A DNA stretch of 64,000 bases, from the NCBI RefSeq assembly GCF_963675815.1, contig NZ_OY776574.1, positions 1,234,001 to 1,298,000 on the forward strand, read 5' to 3'. Below, in pieces: positions 45,892 to 54,883 of this stretch. The position numbers and the translations under genes are program-made. Below the pieces are notes generated by a model. The model searched no databases. It saw only the letters and a program-made list of their open reading frames with translations, and was not told the origin of the DNA. The number at the start of each line of letters is the position of its first letter. Position 1 is the stretch's first letter. This DNA comes from an uncultured Desulfuromusa sp. Its GTDB lineage: Bacteria > Desulfobacterota > Desulfuromonadia > Desulfuromonadales > Geopsychrobacteraceae.

Positions 45892-45926
45892 AAAAAATGC
45901 CTCCTGGTTTCAGGGGGCATTTTTTG
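45892..45926 (+). terminator. Intrinsic terminator after nhaD
   Basis: AAAAAATGCCTCCTG and CAGGGGGCATTTTTT form a long stem with a short TTT-type loop and built-in T-run. Confidence 0.85.
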
Positions 45927-46040
45927 TTTATAAAAACTATCTTCGGCTTTGATTCCAGATGGCTGAGATCAGTAGAAGAAGATTTTCGTTAGCCTGATGT
46001 TCGCACCCCGGTCATCCGCAAATCCTTCCAGAAAACCAAC

Positions 46041-46075
46041 AAAAAGGCGACCAGACTTTAACCGTCTGACCGCCT
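46041..46075 (-). terminator. Terminator of the triheme cytochrome gene
   Basis: On the minus strand, 46075-46064 pairs with 46056-46045 over 12 positions, including two G-U pairs. A short T-run follows at 46044-46041. It lies about 30 bases after the cytochrome stop. Confidence 0.75.
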
Positions 46076-46107
46076 TCGAATTCTAATAGCTATGATAAAT
46101 TGGCAGA

Positions 46108-46434
46108 TTACTTACTATGACAAGTATTACAGGCATCCATATCGTCAACTTGATCATGACATGCACTGCAGACTCCGTGACCACTTGCCATGTCAGTAAT
46201 CGGAATCTTGGCGGGCTCGCCTTCGTGACAGCTTGCGCAATCCTGATCAAGCATTTCAACGTGCATGTTGTGATCAAACATCACTATACCCTTGGTCTCA
46301 CCCTCATACTTATACACACCCTCTTCAAGGACTTCAACCTTAGTGATTGGAGCTTTAATCCCATTTTGCTGAGCTAAAAAAACAGGAATAAAAGAAAAAA
46401 CGACTGCCAGAACAATAAACACAAGATTCTTCAT
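46108..46434 (-). CDS. Triheme c-type cytochrome (cytochrome c7 family)
   Basis: A 108-residue periplasmic electron carrier. The signal peptide (about 1-21) is followed by three heme sites: CASCH, CSACH and CNTCH. FDHNMH and SGHG supply likely distal histidines. Layout and size match the PpcA-type c7 proteins of Geobacter and Desulfuromonas, which relay electrons to extracellular acceptors. It stands alone with its own terminator. Confidence 0.92.
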   Translation of the reverse strand: MKNLVFIVLAVVFSFIPVFLAQQNGIKAPITKVEVLEEGVYKYEGETKGIVMFDHNMHVEMLDQDCASCHEGEPAKIPITDMASGHGVCSACHDQVDDMDACNTCHSK

Positions 46435-46657
46435 TCATAAACTCCATTAGCTGAACTATTATATAACATAAGTAAATTCTGCATATGTCTTCTACACCGA
46501 AGAACAAAATATGTCAATTCAGATTTCCTCGTGAATTCAGGGAAAATTCTTTAAATCTAAAAATCAGATATTTTTACATCTATTTTCTGTTTTTAATTAT
46601 TGCGCATGAAATATGCGTTATGGCTTTGATGAAGAACAAACCGAAATTCTACCGATA

Positions 46658-46699
46658 GAAAAAATCTGATCGCTCATTGGCTACAACAAGCGATCAGAT
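46658..46699 (-). terminator. Terminator of the heme-binding protein gene
   Basis: A perfect 11-base inverted repeat (46664-46674 with 46689-46699) is followed on the minus strand by T6 (46663-46658). Confidence 0.85.
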
Positions 46700-46726
46700 C
46701 GTGGATCAGGCTTCCGTTCCTATTTT

Positions 46727-47161
46727 TTAACGGCCAAAAGTATTTTTCAATCCGTTGATAAACTTTGCTTTTTCTTCATCTGTGAGTCGAGCTTCGGGAT
46801 GAGGGAGAAGGTACTTTAAAGGGGGCATTTCACCAAGTTCTACCTGTTTTGCGATCCATCCCCCCATATTATTTTGCGGATCCCACTCTGAAACATTAAA
46901 ATGTTCACGCCCTTCATTAATATCCATAGTGACGAGCCAAGAGGCAGGTGCAAAGTTACTGTACCACGGCCAATGGGTTTCATTACTATGACAATCGGCA
47001 CAAGCACGAACAAAAAACTCTCGGGTTTCAGGCTGATCCCAGGGTGGCTCAGCAATCACAGGAGGATTTGAATGGTCTTTTCCGTACGGAACAAATTGAA
47101 TGGCAATGAACAAGACAATACCGGCAATGACTCCCTTGACTATCAATCCTTTTATTTTCAT
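46727..47161 (-). CDS. Membrane-anchored heme-binding domain protein
   Basis: A 144-residue protein with one N-terminal helix and a single CADCH heme site, followed by the conserved SNETHWPWYSNFAPASWL and the GEMPP..YLL..HPEARLT segment of the haem-binding (Haem_bd) family. ATG at 47161 has AAAGGAG six bases upstream, so a longer frame to 47200 is rejected. Function not established; probably a periplasmic redox or oxygen-sensing protein. Confidence 0.87.
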   Translation of the reverse strand: MKIKGLIVKGVIAGIVLFIAIQFVPYGKDHSNPPVIAEPPWDQPETREFFVRACADCHSNETHWPWYSNFAPASWLVTMDINEGREHFNVSEWDPQNNMGGWIAKQVELGEMPPLKYLLPHPEARLTDEEKAKFINGLKNTFGR

Positions 47162-47306
47162 CTCAACTCCTTTTCTGAACAGGCCAGAGGACAAATTCAC
47201 AACTGAGGACCACGCCTTTATTTAAACACTTTTATATTTACAAGTAAATAAATCAAGTTTAGCGTTGATCACCATATCAGACTGAAAGAGTTGTTGAAAC
47301 TTTTAA

Positions 47307-47540
47307 TCAGACCAGAAGCTTTTCCAGCTCCGTTAAGTTTGGGACCTTGCCGACGCTCAAAACTTTGCCATCGACCGCGAGTCCGGGTGTCGTCATAACG
47401 CCAAAAGCCATGATTTCGTTGAGATCGGTGACTTTCTCCATCTCATATTCAAGACCGAGATTATCGGCAGCCTGTTGGGTATTTTCAGCAAGTTTTTGGC
47501 ATTTGGCACATCCGGTTCCAAGGATCTGAATCTTTTTCAT
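47307..47540 (-). CDS. Thioredoxin-fold redox-active disulfide protein
   Basis: A 77-residue small thioredoxin-like protein with the redox motif CAKC near residue 10 and the cis-Pro stretch TTPGLAVDGK. AAGGAG precedes ATG at 47540. The longer frame in this register to 47969 lies inside the permease and is not used. It is the last gene of the arsR-permease-thioredoxin unit, a recurring trio. Confidence 0.9.
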   Translation of the reverse strand: MKKIQILGTGCAKCQKLAENTQQAADNLGLEYEMEKVTDLNEIMAFGVMTTPGLAVDGKVLSVGKVPNLTELEKLLV

Positions 47541-47572
47541 AGTCTCACTCCTTAATATCTGTTGATAAACAG

Positions 47573-48880
47573 TTAAAAGATCGTTCCGTAAATTAATCCA
47601 CTGATCGTGGCCATCACCATCACCAGTAAAACAAAAACCAACGTTTTTTTGGTCCCCATGACGCTGCGGATGACCAGCATGTTTGGCAAGGAAAGGGCAG
47701 GTCCGGCGAGCAGTAAGGCCAAGGCCGGACCCTTGCCCATGCCGGCACCCATTAGCCCTTGCAGGATAGGAACTTCCGTCAGGGTCGCAAAATACATAAA
47801 CGCTCCGAACACCGAGGCAAACATATTTGCAAACAACGAATTGCCTCCGACCAGTGAAGCGACCCAGGTTGACGGAATCAGCCCTTCGTGACCGGGACGC
47901 CCGAGCAAAACACCGGCGATCAGGACACCGATCAACAACAACGGCAGGATTTTTTTTGCGAAATCCCAACTTTCGTTGAACCAGGCCCCCATTTCACCAT
48001 CACGGGTACTTTTCAGATTGCTCAGTGTAGACAGGCCGATGACGCCAAAGGTAAAGGCCAGAGCCGGCTGGTGGGGGAGAATTATAGCCGAGATCAGAGC
48101 GGGCAGTGAGGCTAAAAGAATACGGACAAGACCAAGCCGGAACCAGGTGGCAAGCATGATGGCCAAGGCCACGGAAAATCCGCTGGTAATGATCCACTTG
48201 GCGGCATAGATATCATGCCACAGGCCTCCGGTCTCTTCTGTTTTGCCCCAGTTGGCAAACACCAGAATGCCAACCATAGCGGCAAAATAGAGAGCGGTTT
48301 GCCACAATGGGCGTCCACCTTCGTCTGCGCCCATCATCGGAGCCGCTGCGGCTTTTTCTTCCTCTTCATGGCGGAAGAGAAAGTGCATCGCCAGTCCAAT
48401 GATTATGGCAAATACGATCGCCCCGATGGCTCGAGCAATTCCCATCTCCGGACCAAGGATTCGTGCGGTCAAAACAATTGCAAGAATATTAATCGCAGGG
48501 CCCGAATAGAGAAAAGCACAAGCGGGGCCAAGACCGGCTCCCATACGGTAAATTCCGGCAAACAGGGGTAAGATTGTGCAGGAACAAACAGCGAGAATGG
48601 TCCCCGATACAGAGGCGACCCCATAAGCGAGAACCTTATTGGCCTTCGGGCCGAGATACTTCATCACCGCAGATTGACTGACAAAAACCGCAACGGCACC
48701 GGCAATAAAAAACGCCGGAACCAAACAGAGCAGCACATGCTCACGCGCATACCATTTTACTAGATAGAGGGACTCCAATAGCGCCCCCCGAACCCGAGGA
48801 GCTTCGACCGGCAGGAAAAAACAACCCAAAAATACAACCACAATCCAAAGCAACACTTTCCATTCTTTTTTCCAATTCAT
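47573..48880 (-). CDS. Permease of the ArsP/DUF318 family
   Basis: A 435-residue inner-membrane permease with about ten helices. It carries the family motifs SGTILAVCSCTILPLFAGIYRMGAG (Cys pair) and a similar repeat in the second half (FATLTEVPILQGLMGAGMGKGPA). Some family members export trivalent organoarsenicals. The arsR gene upstream and thioredoxin downstream support a metalloid or thiol-linked substrate, but the exact one is unknown. Confidence 0.87.
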   Translation of the reverse strand: MNWKKEWKVLLWIVVVFLGCFFLPVEAPRVRGALLESLYLVKWYAREHVLLCLVPAFFIAGAVAVFVSQSAVMKYLGPKANKVLAYGVASVSGTILAVCSCTILPLFAGIYRMGAGLGPACAFLYSGPAINILAIVLTARILGPEMGIARAIGAIVFAIIIGLAMHFLFRHEEEEKAAAAPMMGADEGGRPLWQTALYFAAMVGILVFANWGKTEETGGLWHDIYAAKWIITSGFSVALAIMLATWFRLGLVRILLASLPALISAIILPHQPALAFTFGVIGLSTLSNLKSTRDGEMGAWFNESWDFAKKILPLLLIGVLIAGVLLGRPGHEGLIPSTWVASLVGGNSLFANMFASVFGAFMYFATLTEVPILQGLMGAGMGKGPALALLLAGPALSLPNMLVIRSVMGTKKTLVFVLLVMVMATISGLIYGTIF

Positions 48881-48892
48881 AGTTCTTGCCTT

Positions 48893-48910
48893 ATTGGCTG
48901 AATAGCCAAT
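48893..48910. promoter_or_regulatory. Operator palindrome upstream of the permease
   Basis: ATTGGCT-GAAT-AGCCAAT is a perfect palindrome in the arsR-permease gap, just before the permease start. It shares TTGGC(N)6GCCAA with the site upstream of arsR. Likely bound by the same ArsR protein. Confidence 0.7.
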
Positions 48911-48934
48911 TACTTGAGTAAAAAAATATTCTGC

Positions 48935-49267
48935 CTACAACGTAACTATCTTGAGATGCGCAGAGTGATCTTTCACCTGAGCTTCCAGAACCGATTCTAC
49001 GCAACCAAAAAAATTAAGAATACAGGGGACGCGCAGCCGATAGAAAACTTGATTTCCCCGCTTATCATCGGCAACCAACCCTGCCTGTTTCAGCACTGAA
49101 AGATGCTTCGACACAGTTGAAATATCGGAACCAACCATTTCAGTTAATTCGCAAACACAGCGCTCTCCTTTTTCCAGTTCCTCAATCATAAACAACCGAC
49201 TGGGATGCGCCATTGCCTTGAGAACTTTTGCTCTCGCTTCCAAATGCTTTTTGTGTTCTTTGTCCAT
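48935..49267 (-). CDS. ArsR-family metalloregulator
   Basis: A 110-residue winged-helix repressor. The metal-site motif ERCVCEL at the alpha-3 helix matches the CVC thiolates of arsenite-responsive ArsR, and the recognition helix is DISTVSKHLSVLKQAGLV. Another Cys pair lies near the C terminus (VPCILNFFGC). Expected to repress itself and the permease-thioredoxin genes until As(III), Sb(III) or a related ion binds. GGAGAG lies before ATG 49267. Confidence 0.92.
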   Translation of the reverse strand: MDKEHKKHLEARAKVLKAMAHPSRLFMIEELEKGERCVCELTEMVGSDISTVSKHLSVLKQAGLVADDKRGNQVFYRLRVPCILNFFGCVESVLEAQVKDHSAHLKIVTL

Positions 49268-49285
49268 GTTTCTCTCCGCATCTAC

Positions 49286-49301
49286 TTGGCAATATAGCCA
49301 A
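49286..49301. promoter_or_regulatory. Operator palindrome upstream of arsR
   Basis: TTGGCAATATAGCCAA: TTGGC and GCCAA arms around six bases, 19 bases before the arsR start. Same arms as the palindrome at 48893-48910. Confidence 0.7.
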
Positions 49302-49438
49302 ATACATGCGCTCTGTCAAGAACTGGTGTTCCGAGGATTAAAAGCTTTGCTATCGAATTATGATGGCTTAAGGAGAGGCGATTCAATGACATCTCCAGCC
49401 GGGAAGAAGAGCAGAGACACACATTCACTTCTTCATGG

Positions 49439-50242
49439 TTACGGGTCTACATTTTTGCCGGAAAGAAGCAGCTTCAACTGTAATTCTACCCCCTCGACAA
49501 GAGATGAAAGGGTCCGAAAGTTCACCCATTCACAAGCATCGACAGCTGGCCTGCCAAGCAACACAACGGCACAGTCTGCATTGGTTGCTGCTGCTATTTT
49601 TTCCGGCACTCCACCGGCAGTACCACTATCCTTGCTGACCAGAACACCGATACCAAAGCGTCGGATCAACTTGCTATTTTCCTCTTCACCGAAAGGTCCG
49701 CGAGCATAGATACATGAGGCATCAGAGAGTCCACTGGCCCTGCAGGCCTCAATGGACTCTCTGTGCGGCAGAATGCGGACAAAGAGAGGGATTTGCGTCT
49801 TTTTTGCCACAGCGACATAAGGGCCAAGATGCCGTGATCCGATGGTCAACAAGACTGGCCGGACAAAGGAAAAAGCCAGTTCCGCTGCGGCCTGATGGTC
49901 TCCAACCCGGTAGATATGTTCGCCATCAACAAGCGTTTCTTGACGTTGAAAGCGAAAACAAAGAATCCCCGTTTTCCGGACAACTGCCGCTATGGTCTGG
50001 TGTAATTCGTCAGCATACGGATGTCCTGCATTGACAATGAGACGGATGCCCCTGCGCATAATCAGATCGCGCATGTCGGTCTCACGCAAACGACCACAGC
50101 GACGTTTAATCAAGGGATGATTCTCTGCACCGGTTTTGAGGGGGACATCTGTTGCAGTTGAGACCAGAACTGCGACATTCAAATTGGCAAGTGCGGTCGC
50201 TAAAGCCTCCGTTTCACTCGTGCCACCAAAGAGGAGAATCAC
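49439..50242 (-). CDS. cbiJ: Cobalt-precorrin-6A reductase
   Basis: Reduces cobalt-precorrin-6A in the anaerobic cobalamin pathway. 267 residues, with the N-terminal LLFGGTSETEALATAL and NAGHPYADELH family stretches. It starts with GTG at 50242, overlapping the cbiH stop as GTGA. Last gene of the operon; no terminator was identified downstream. Confidence 0.92.
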   Translation of the reverse strand: MILLFGGTSETEALATALANLNVAVLVSTATDVPLKTGAENHPLIKRRCGRLRETDMRDLIMRRGIRLIVNAGHPYADELHQTIAAVVRKTGILCFRFQRQETLVDGEHIYRVGDHQAAAELAFSFVRPVLLTIGSRHLGPYVAVAKKTQIPLFVRILPHRESIEACRASGLSDASCIYARGPFGEEENSKLIRRFGIGVLVSKDSGTAGGVPEKIAAATNADCAVVLLGRPAVDACEWVNFRTLSSLVEGVELQLKLLLSGKNVDP

Positions 50243-50961
50243 CGATAGTATCCTCTGGGAGTCACCATCCGACCGTCAATCAAGCGGGTTGTGCTATTGC
50301 CGACAATCACGAGGGAGCGCATACCAATCTCTTCATCCAGAAAATGTTTCAGATCAGAATAAACAACTTTCTGATGTTTATCGCCAGCTGCGGTAACGAT
50401 CCCGACCGGTGTGTCTCCGGAACGATAAAGACGGAGAATCATAGCGGCTTCCTCCAACTGCCTGACCCGTTTTTTGCTGCGTGGGTTGTAAAGAGAAACA
50501 ACCATGTCAGCCGCTGCGACAGCCTGTAAACGGGTAGCGATTGTCTCCCAGGGGACAAGAAGGTCACTCAAGCTGATGGTTGCAGAATCAAGCATCAGCG
50601 GAGCTCCCAGTTGGGCCGCAGCCGCATGAGCGGCACTGACTCCGGCAACAACCTCAATCTCGACAGATATGTTTTCTGCAGAGGCCATTTCCATAGCCAG
50701 TCCAGCCATTCCGTAGACCCCGGCATCCCCGGATGACACCAGAGCAACAGTGGCTCCTGAAACGACTTTTTGCAGTGCTGTCCGACAACGATCAGCTTCC
50801 TGCTTCATTCCTGAGGTGAAGATCTCTTTCCCTCTACAAAGGTCTGCTATGGATTCCACATAAGGTGCGTAACCGACAATGATGGAACAACACGAAACCG
50901 CACGCTCTGCCCGATGAGTCCGATCTTGAGGATTCCCCGGACCTATGCCAATGACAAACAG
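50239..50961 (-). CDS. cbiH: Cobalt-precorrin-3 C17-methyltransferase, unusual start
   Basis: Methylates C17 and contracts the ring. The domain is complete: FVIGIGPGNPQD at the N terminus, VSSGDAGVYGMAGL, PGVSAAHAAAAQLG-like region and YNPRSKKR. The domain begins at CTG 50961, giving 240 residues, the usual length. No ATG, GTG or TTG occurs in frame nearby; the next one, GTG at 50859, would delete the SAM-binding start. Candidates are CTG 50961, ATT at 51018 with AAGGAGG five bases upstream, or a -1 frameshift from cbiG. It overlaps the cbiG 3' end by 19 bases. Confidence 0.82.
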   Translation of the reverse strand: MFVIGIGPGNPQDRTHRAERAVSCCSIIVGYAPYVESIADLCRGKEIFTSGMKQEADRCRTALQKVVSGATVALVSSGDAGVYGMAGLAMEMASAENISVEIEVVAGVSAAHAAAAQLGAPLMLDSATISLSDLLVPWETIATRLQAVAAADMVVSLYNPRSKKRVRQLEEAAMILRLYRSGDTPVGIVTAAGDKHQKVVYSDLKHFLDEEIGMRSLVIVGNSTTRLIDGRMVTPRGYYR

Positions 50962-51725
50962 TTTTCCTTTGCTACCGCAACGGTTATCCCGTTCAGAGCC
51001 TGTTTCTGAACAATTAATGATGTCCTCCTTCCTGCCAATAAAGCTACCGGCTCAGCAACAGCTGGCAAGTTCACTTTGTCGGCGACAAATTCAGATGTTT
51101 TAAATTTTTGCCGGCATTGACGAATGTTTTCTCCAGCGATAATTCGTAAAGGAATATTCAGGATTCTGGCTGCTTGCAGCAATCCCATCTCATCAGCTTT
51201 GACATCAGCCGTGGCAAGGTAACGCACCCTTGTCGGCGACAGTCCCTGCTGCTTCAAAACCTTCTGTATAGCAGCAACAATATCAGCTGCAGATTTTCCC
51301 CGGCGGCAACCAACACCGACAATCAGATCCTTGACGGCTTCCGTTGTCGTTGTAATGACCGGTTCGGCATCAATAATGTTGGCCACACGTATTGCCAGAT
51401 CATTGGCGCCACCTTCATGGCCACTGAGCAGACTGACAACATGGCGTGCCCCCACATCAACAACAACAACCGCTGGATCGGAAAGTTTACTCCCAATTGT
51501 GCCAGCCAAAGAGCGAACCACCACACCACAGGGGGCAACGTAGATCAAACCATTGTAAATGGGAAAAATGGCCGGGGTCAGCTCCATCACCCTGGAGAAA
51601 GGGCGTGCTCCTGTAGAAAGCTCCAGAGCATCATGCAGATAAAGCTGCAGCTCAGGAATTTTGCTCTGGAGCTGCTGACAGACAAGCAACCCTTGAGGTG
51701 AAAAAGTGATGACGGCGAGTTTCAT
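50943..51725 (-). CDS. cbiG: Cobalt-precorrin-5A hydrolase CbiG, short form
   Basis: Opens the delta-lactone of cobalt-precorrin-5A and releases acetaldehyde. 260 residues against about 350 in Salmonella. The N-terminal domain (FPIYNGLIYVAPCGVVVR, LLSGHEGGANDLA) and C-terminal domain (VGVGCRRGKSA, ATADVKADEMGLLQAA) are present, but the middle domain is missing. ATG at 51725 overlaps the cbiF stop. Confidence 0.9.
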   Translation of the reverse strand: MKLAVITFSPQGLLVCQQLQSKIPELQLYLHDALELSTGARPFSRVMELTPAIFPIYNGLIYVAPCGVVVRSLAGTIGSKLSDPAVVVVDVGARHVVSLLSGHEGGANDLAIRVANIIDAEPVITTTTEAVKDLIVGVGCRRGKSAADIVAAIQKVLKQQGLSPTRVRYLATADVKADEMGLLQAARILNIPLRIIAGENIRQCRQKFKTSEFVADKVNLPAVAEPVALLAGRRTSLIVQKQALNGITVAVAKENCLSLA

Positions 51726-52480
51726 TCCCCTGATCCCTGGCGGTAGCCATGAGTAAAAGCGTGATGATAAAGCTTGGAGACGGGGATATCACGCGACAAC
51801 GCCTGACCAACGATAATAATCGCGGTCTTTTTGATCCCTTCGCCCTTCACTTTTTCGGCAATGTCCTGCAGAGTTCCCCGAATAACCTTTTCATCCGGCC
51901 AGGAAGCATGAAAAACAACGGCAACGGGACAAACCTCTCCATACCACCGGCAAAGTTCTTGAGCCACCTCTGCAATCTTATGAACGGACAGAAACAGACA
52001 AAGGGTAGAGCGCATTTGCGCCAGCTGTTGCAGATCTTCCTTTGCGGGCATAGGAGTCCGCCCCGAGGTGCGGCTCAGAATGACGGTTTGCGTCACTTCT
52101 GGGGCGGTCAATTCCGTTTTCAGTGTGGCTGCCGCAGCCTGAAAGGAACTGATACCCGGCACGACAACATACTCAATCTGCATCCGGTCGAGACTGTTCA
52201 TCTGTTCACGAATGGCTCCGTAAAGAGAAGGGTCTCCCGTATGCAATCGCACCAGATCGACGCCTTTCTGTTTTGCTTTGCGAAAAACCGCCTCCATCTC
52301 CTCCAGAGTCATCTTTGCAGAATCATAGAGCTCGGCATCATCAGGAGCAACGGCGACAATCTCTGGAGCAATAAGTGATCCGGCATAAATACAAATTTTA
52401 CATTGGCTGAGAAGACGGTGTCCCAGCAGCGTCATCAGCTCCGGATTTCCTGGTCCAGCTCCGACAAAATAAACTTTCAT
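51722..52480 (-). CDS. cbiF: Cobalt-precorrin-4 C11-methyltransferase
   Basis: SAM-dependent methylation of C11. 252 residues, with FVGAGPGNPELMTL at the N terminus and HTGDPSLYGAI. ATG at 52480 overlaps the stop of the upstream CbiL-like gene; longer frames upstream have no support. Confidence 0.94.
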   Translation of the reverse strand: MKVYFVGAGPGNPELMTLLGHRLLSQCKICIYAGSLIAPEIVAVAPDDAELYDSAKMTLEEMEAVFRKAKQKGVDLVRLHTGDPSLYGAIREQMNSLDRMQIEYVVVPGISSFQAAAATLKTELTAPEVTQTVILSRTSGRTPMPAKEDLQQLAQMRSTLCLFLSVHKIAEVAQELCRWYGEVCPVAVVFHASWPDEKVIRGTLQDIAEKVKGEGIKKTAIIIVGQALSRDIPVSKLYHHAFTHGYRQGSGE

Positions 52481-53202
52481 AAAGCATTCTCTTCCGTATC
52501 TAAAAGAATAATGGCCAGATTTCCGCATGTGGGATCAGCGCCTCGCAAAGAGCGAAGGTCGGTCTCGATCCTCTGCTCCGGAAAACCAGCTCGAGCGACA
52601 AAAACCGCCTGATCGATCAACCCGTTCTCTTCCAGTAAATCGATAATCGCAGGTAAATGAAAACCAATTTTCATCAAAACCATGGTCCCTCCACGCTGAA
52701 TAGCAGCCCGAATATCTTCCATAGCCGTGATAGCCGGAATTATGGTGACCGGTTTTGTCCCTTCTCCCACAGCAAAATAGGTCAGGGCGGCACAATGAGA
52801 GTACGCACTGACACCTGGAACAATTTCCACCGCAACTTCCGACCATTGCCGACGCAAAGCACGCAGCAGATAGATTGCGGTTGAGTACAACAACGGGTCA
52901 CCAAGAGTGACAAAGACGACATCATTGCCCTGCTGCAAAATTTGAATAATACTGGTTGCGGTGGCTTGCCAATGTTTTTCGCGCTCCTTTTTACTCCGCT
53001 GCAAAGAAAAAGAAACCTCACGAATGACAGCAGACTGATTGGCATACTGCTGCACCGCTTCGTGGACCCAGAATTGCGTCGTCAAACGGGAAAAGGGGAC
53101 ATAAATATAAGTCGTTTGCTGTAACAAACGGACAGCTTTTAAAGTCAGAAGCTCTTCATCTCCAGGTCCCAGACCAACGGCATAAAAGGTTCCCGGGTTC
53201 AT
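52477..53202 (-). CDS. Second CbiL-like C20-methyltransferase
   Basis: A 241-residue precorrin methyltransferase with YAVGLGPGDEELLTLKA, TLGDPLLYSTAIYLL and IVPGVSAYSHCAA, all CbiL/CobI-like. It is clearly diverged from the other copy at 54880-55629 (for example VPFSRLTTQFW against APQAKSSKNSI after the first strand). Two copies in one operon is unusual. It may be a true second C20 enzyme or may have taken another methylation step. Overlaps both neighbours by four bases. Confidence 0.88.
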   Translation of the reverse strand: MNPGTFYAVGLGPGDEELLTLKAVRLLQQTTYIYVPFSRLTTQFWVHEAVQQYANQSAVIREVSFSLQRSKKEREKHWQATATSIIQILQQGNDVVFVTLGDPLLYSTAIYLLRALRRQWSEVAVEIVPGVSAYSHCAALTYFAVGEGTKPVTIIPAITAMEDIRAAIQRGGTMVLMKIGFHLPAIIDLLEENGLIDQAVFVARAGFPEQRIETDLRSLRGADPTCGNLAIILLDTEENAL

Positions 53203-53843
53203 GTCAGAACCCCCTCTTTGAGAAAAAATAGAATCGTACGAGATGGCAAAACTGCCTTTTTGAGTTCACTGCTGCGATAAAAGAACTGAATTTTTTCATT
53301 TTCCAATGACAGATTTTCACAGCTGATGACAGAGTAGTTCCCTTCCATAAGATCCCACTGCTGCACAAGCCAATCTACCGCCATTTTATCTCCGGCCAGA
53401 AAAGCCATTTTTTCCGCCTTGCCGAAGGTTTCAAAATCAATTTGGGGAATGCGACCATGAAGGCTGAAAACGGGAAGGTCATGCCAATCCAGAGCCAGTC
53501 GGGAACAGGCGAGCTGAAAGGAACTGATCCCCGGCGTAAGGCGACAATTCTGTCGACCAAAACGATCAATCACCAAACGGGCCAGACTGTACAGCCCGGT
53601 ATCACCGGAAACCAGAACACAAACCCGTTTTTCTCGGAATACGGAGATTTCATCAAGCACCCGGGTCATGCTGCCACGAACCGGAAAACGTTGACAATTG
53701 AGGTCGGGGAACAACTGCAAAAGATGGGGCGAACCAACCAGAACTTCGGCTTTTTCCACCGCAGCACAAGCGGCAAAACTCAAATAATCCCTGTGCCCCG
53801 GCCCACAGCCGATAATCTCAACAGGATTCACTTTAACCTCCAT
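53199..53843 (-). CDS. cbiE: Cobalt-precorrin-7 C5-methyltransferase CbiE
   Basis: A 214-residue CbiE: IIGCGPGHRDYLSF, VSGDTGLYSLARL and LTPGISSFQLACSRL. It ends straight after this domain, so the fused CbiT methyltransferase/decarboxylase common in CbiET/CobL proteins is absent. It overlaps the end of cbiD by 16 bases and the next gene by four. Confidence 0.92.
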   Translation of the reverse strand: MEVKVNPVEIIGCGPGHRDYLSFAACAAVEKAEVLVGSPHLLQLFPDLNCQRFPVRGSMTRVLDEISVFREKRVCVLVSGDTGLYSLARLVIDRFGRQNCRLTPGISSFQLACSRLALDWHDLPVFSLHGRIPQIDFETFGKAEKMAFLAGDKMAVDWLVQQWDLMEGNYSVISCENLSLENEKIQFFYRSSELKKAVLPSRTILFFLKEGVLT

Positions 53844-54883
53844 TTCCGGTCTTCACCGCAACGACCAAGGAGCCCTCCCTTAAGATTGATAAGGGCCACC
53901 GTCACCTTGGGAAGACCGGTATAAGTGGTAACGATCCGTTGTAAAATCGCTTCTGCCAGCCGACCTCCCAACTGTTCTCGTTGTGGTGATTGCAGCTGAA
54001 CCATGAACAGCTCTTCCACCGTATTGACTTCAACTTTCTGCGACGGGAACAAATCCTGACCCAGCCGGGCAATATAGGGGATGGCGCTTGTGGATTGGGC
54101 AGAATGGGTCTGCCACTGTCCTGCGGCAAGCTTTCCCAGTTTCCCCGGATGGCCAAGGACAAGCAGATGTTGCAGCGGATATTTTTCTGCCAACCCCAAC
54201 ATATAACCCCATTCGTTACTGACATCAACGATCTGTTGTTCGCTGACATCAAAGTGCATCATTGCCGCTTTATGGCCCATATTCCCGGGGACCAGAACCA
54301 GATCTGTCAGCCCTGCAGCGATAGCGACATCCAGTGAACATTTCAGGGCATCACGCAGGGCCGGAGCACTGAAAGGCCGGACTCGTCCCGTTGTTCCCAA
54401 AATCGAAATTCCCCCCTCAATTCCCAAACGGGGATTAAAGGTCCTGGGAGCCAACTTCAAACCCTGAGGCACTGAAACGGTCACATCAAAACCGTCCGCA
54501 GCAACGTCATTGAGCGCAGCACAAATCATTTTCCGGGGACCCGGATTAATAGCCGGCTCTCCCGGCGGGATGGCAAGACCTGCCCGCGTCACGGTGCCAA
54601 CCCCTGAACCGGCAAAAAAACGCACCCGGTTCAAACGGTTACGTTGTACGGTTACAATCAGTGGCGTCCCATGGGTGACATCAGGATCATCTCCCGCATC
54701 TTTAATGACCGTAGCCGAGGCCTTCACACCATCACACCAGATCTCTGTGACGCGATGAGTCACTCTGCTGTCATCCGGCAACAGCACGTCGACCTGTTCA
54801 GGAGATTCACCTTGAACAAGCATTAATGCAGCGGCCTTGGCCGCCAAAGCGGCACAGGTACCAGTGGAAATTCCCCACTTCAA
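53828..54883 (-). CDS. cbiD: Cobalt-precorrin-5B C1-methyltransferase CbiD
   Basis: Methylates C1 in the anaerobic pathway; its presence marks the early-cobalt route. 351 residues with GISTGTCAALAAKAA, GSGVGTVTRAGLAIPPGEPAINP and GGISILGTTGRVRPFS. It begins with TTG at 54883, overlapping the cbiL stop as TTGA. Confidence 0.93.
   Translation of the reverse strand: MKWGISTGTCAALAAKAAALMLVQGESPEQVDVLLPDDSRVTHRVTEIWCDGVKASATVIKDAGDDPDVTHGTPLIVTVQRNRLNRVRFFAGSGVGTVTRAGLAIPPGEPAINPGPRKMICAALNDVAADGFDVTVSVPQGLKLAPRTFNPRLGIEGGISILGTTGRVRPFSAPALRDALKCSLDVAIAAGLTDLVLVPGNMGHKAAMMHFDVSEQQIVDVSNEWGYMLGLAEKYPLQHLLVLGHPGKLGKLAAGQWQTHSAQSTSAIPYIARLGQDLFPSQKVEVNTVEELFMVQLQSPQREQLGGRLAEAILQRIVTTYTGLPKVTVALINLKGGLLGRCGEDRKWRLK

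Noticed and set aside
47541..47969. N-terminal extension of the thioredoxin-like gene
   Set aside because: The extension lies inside the permease coding region in another frame, while AAGGAG sits just before ATG 47540.
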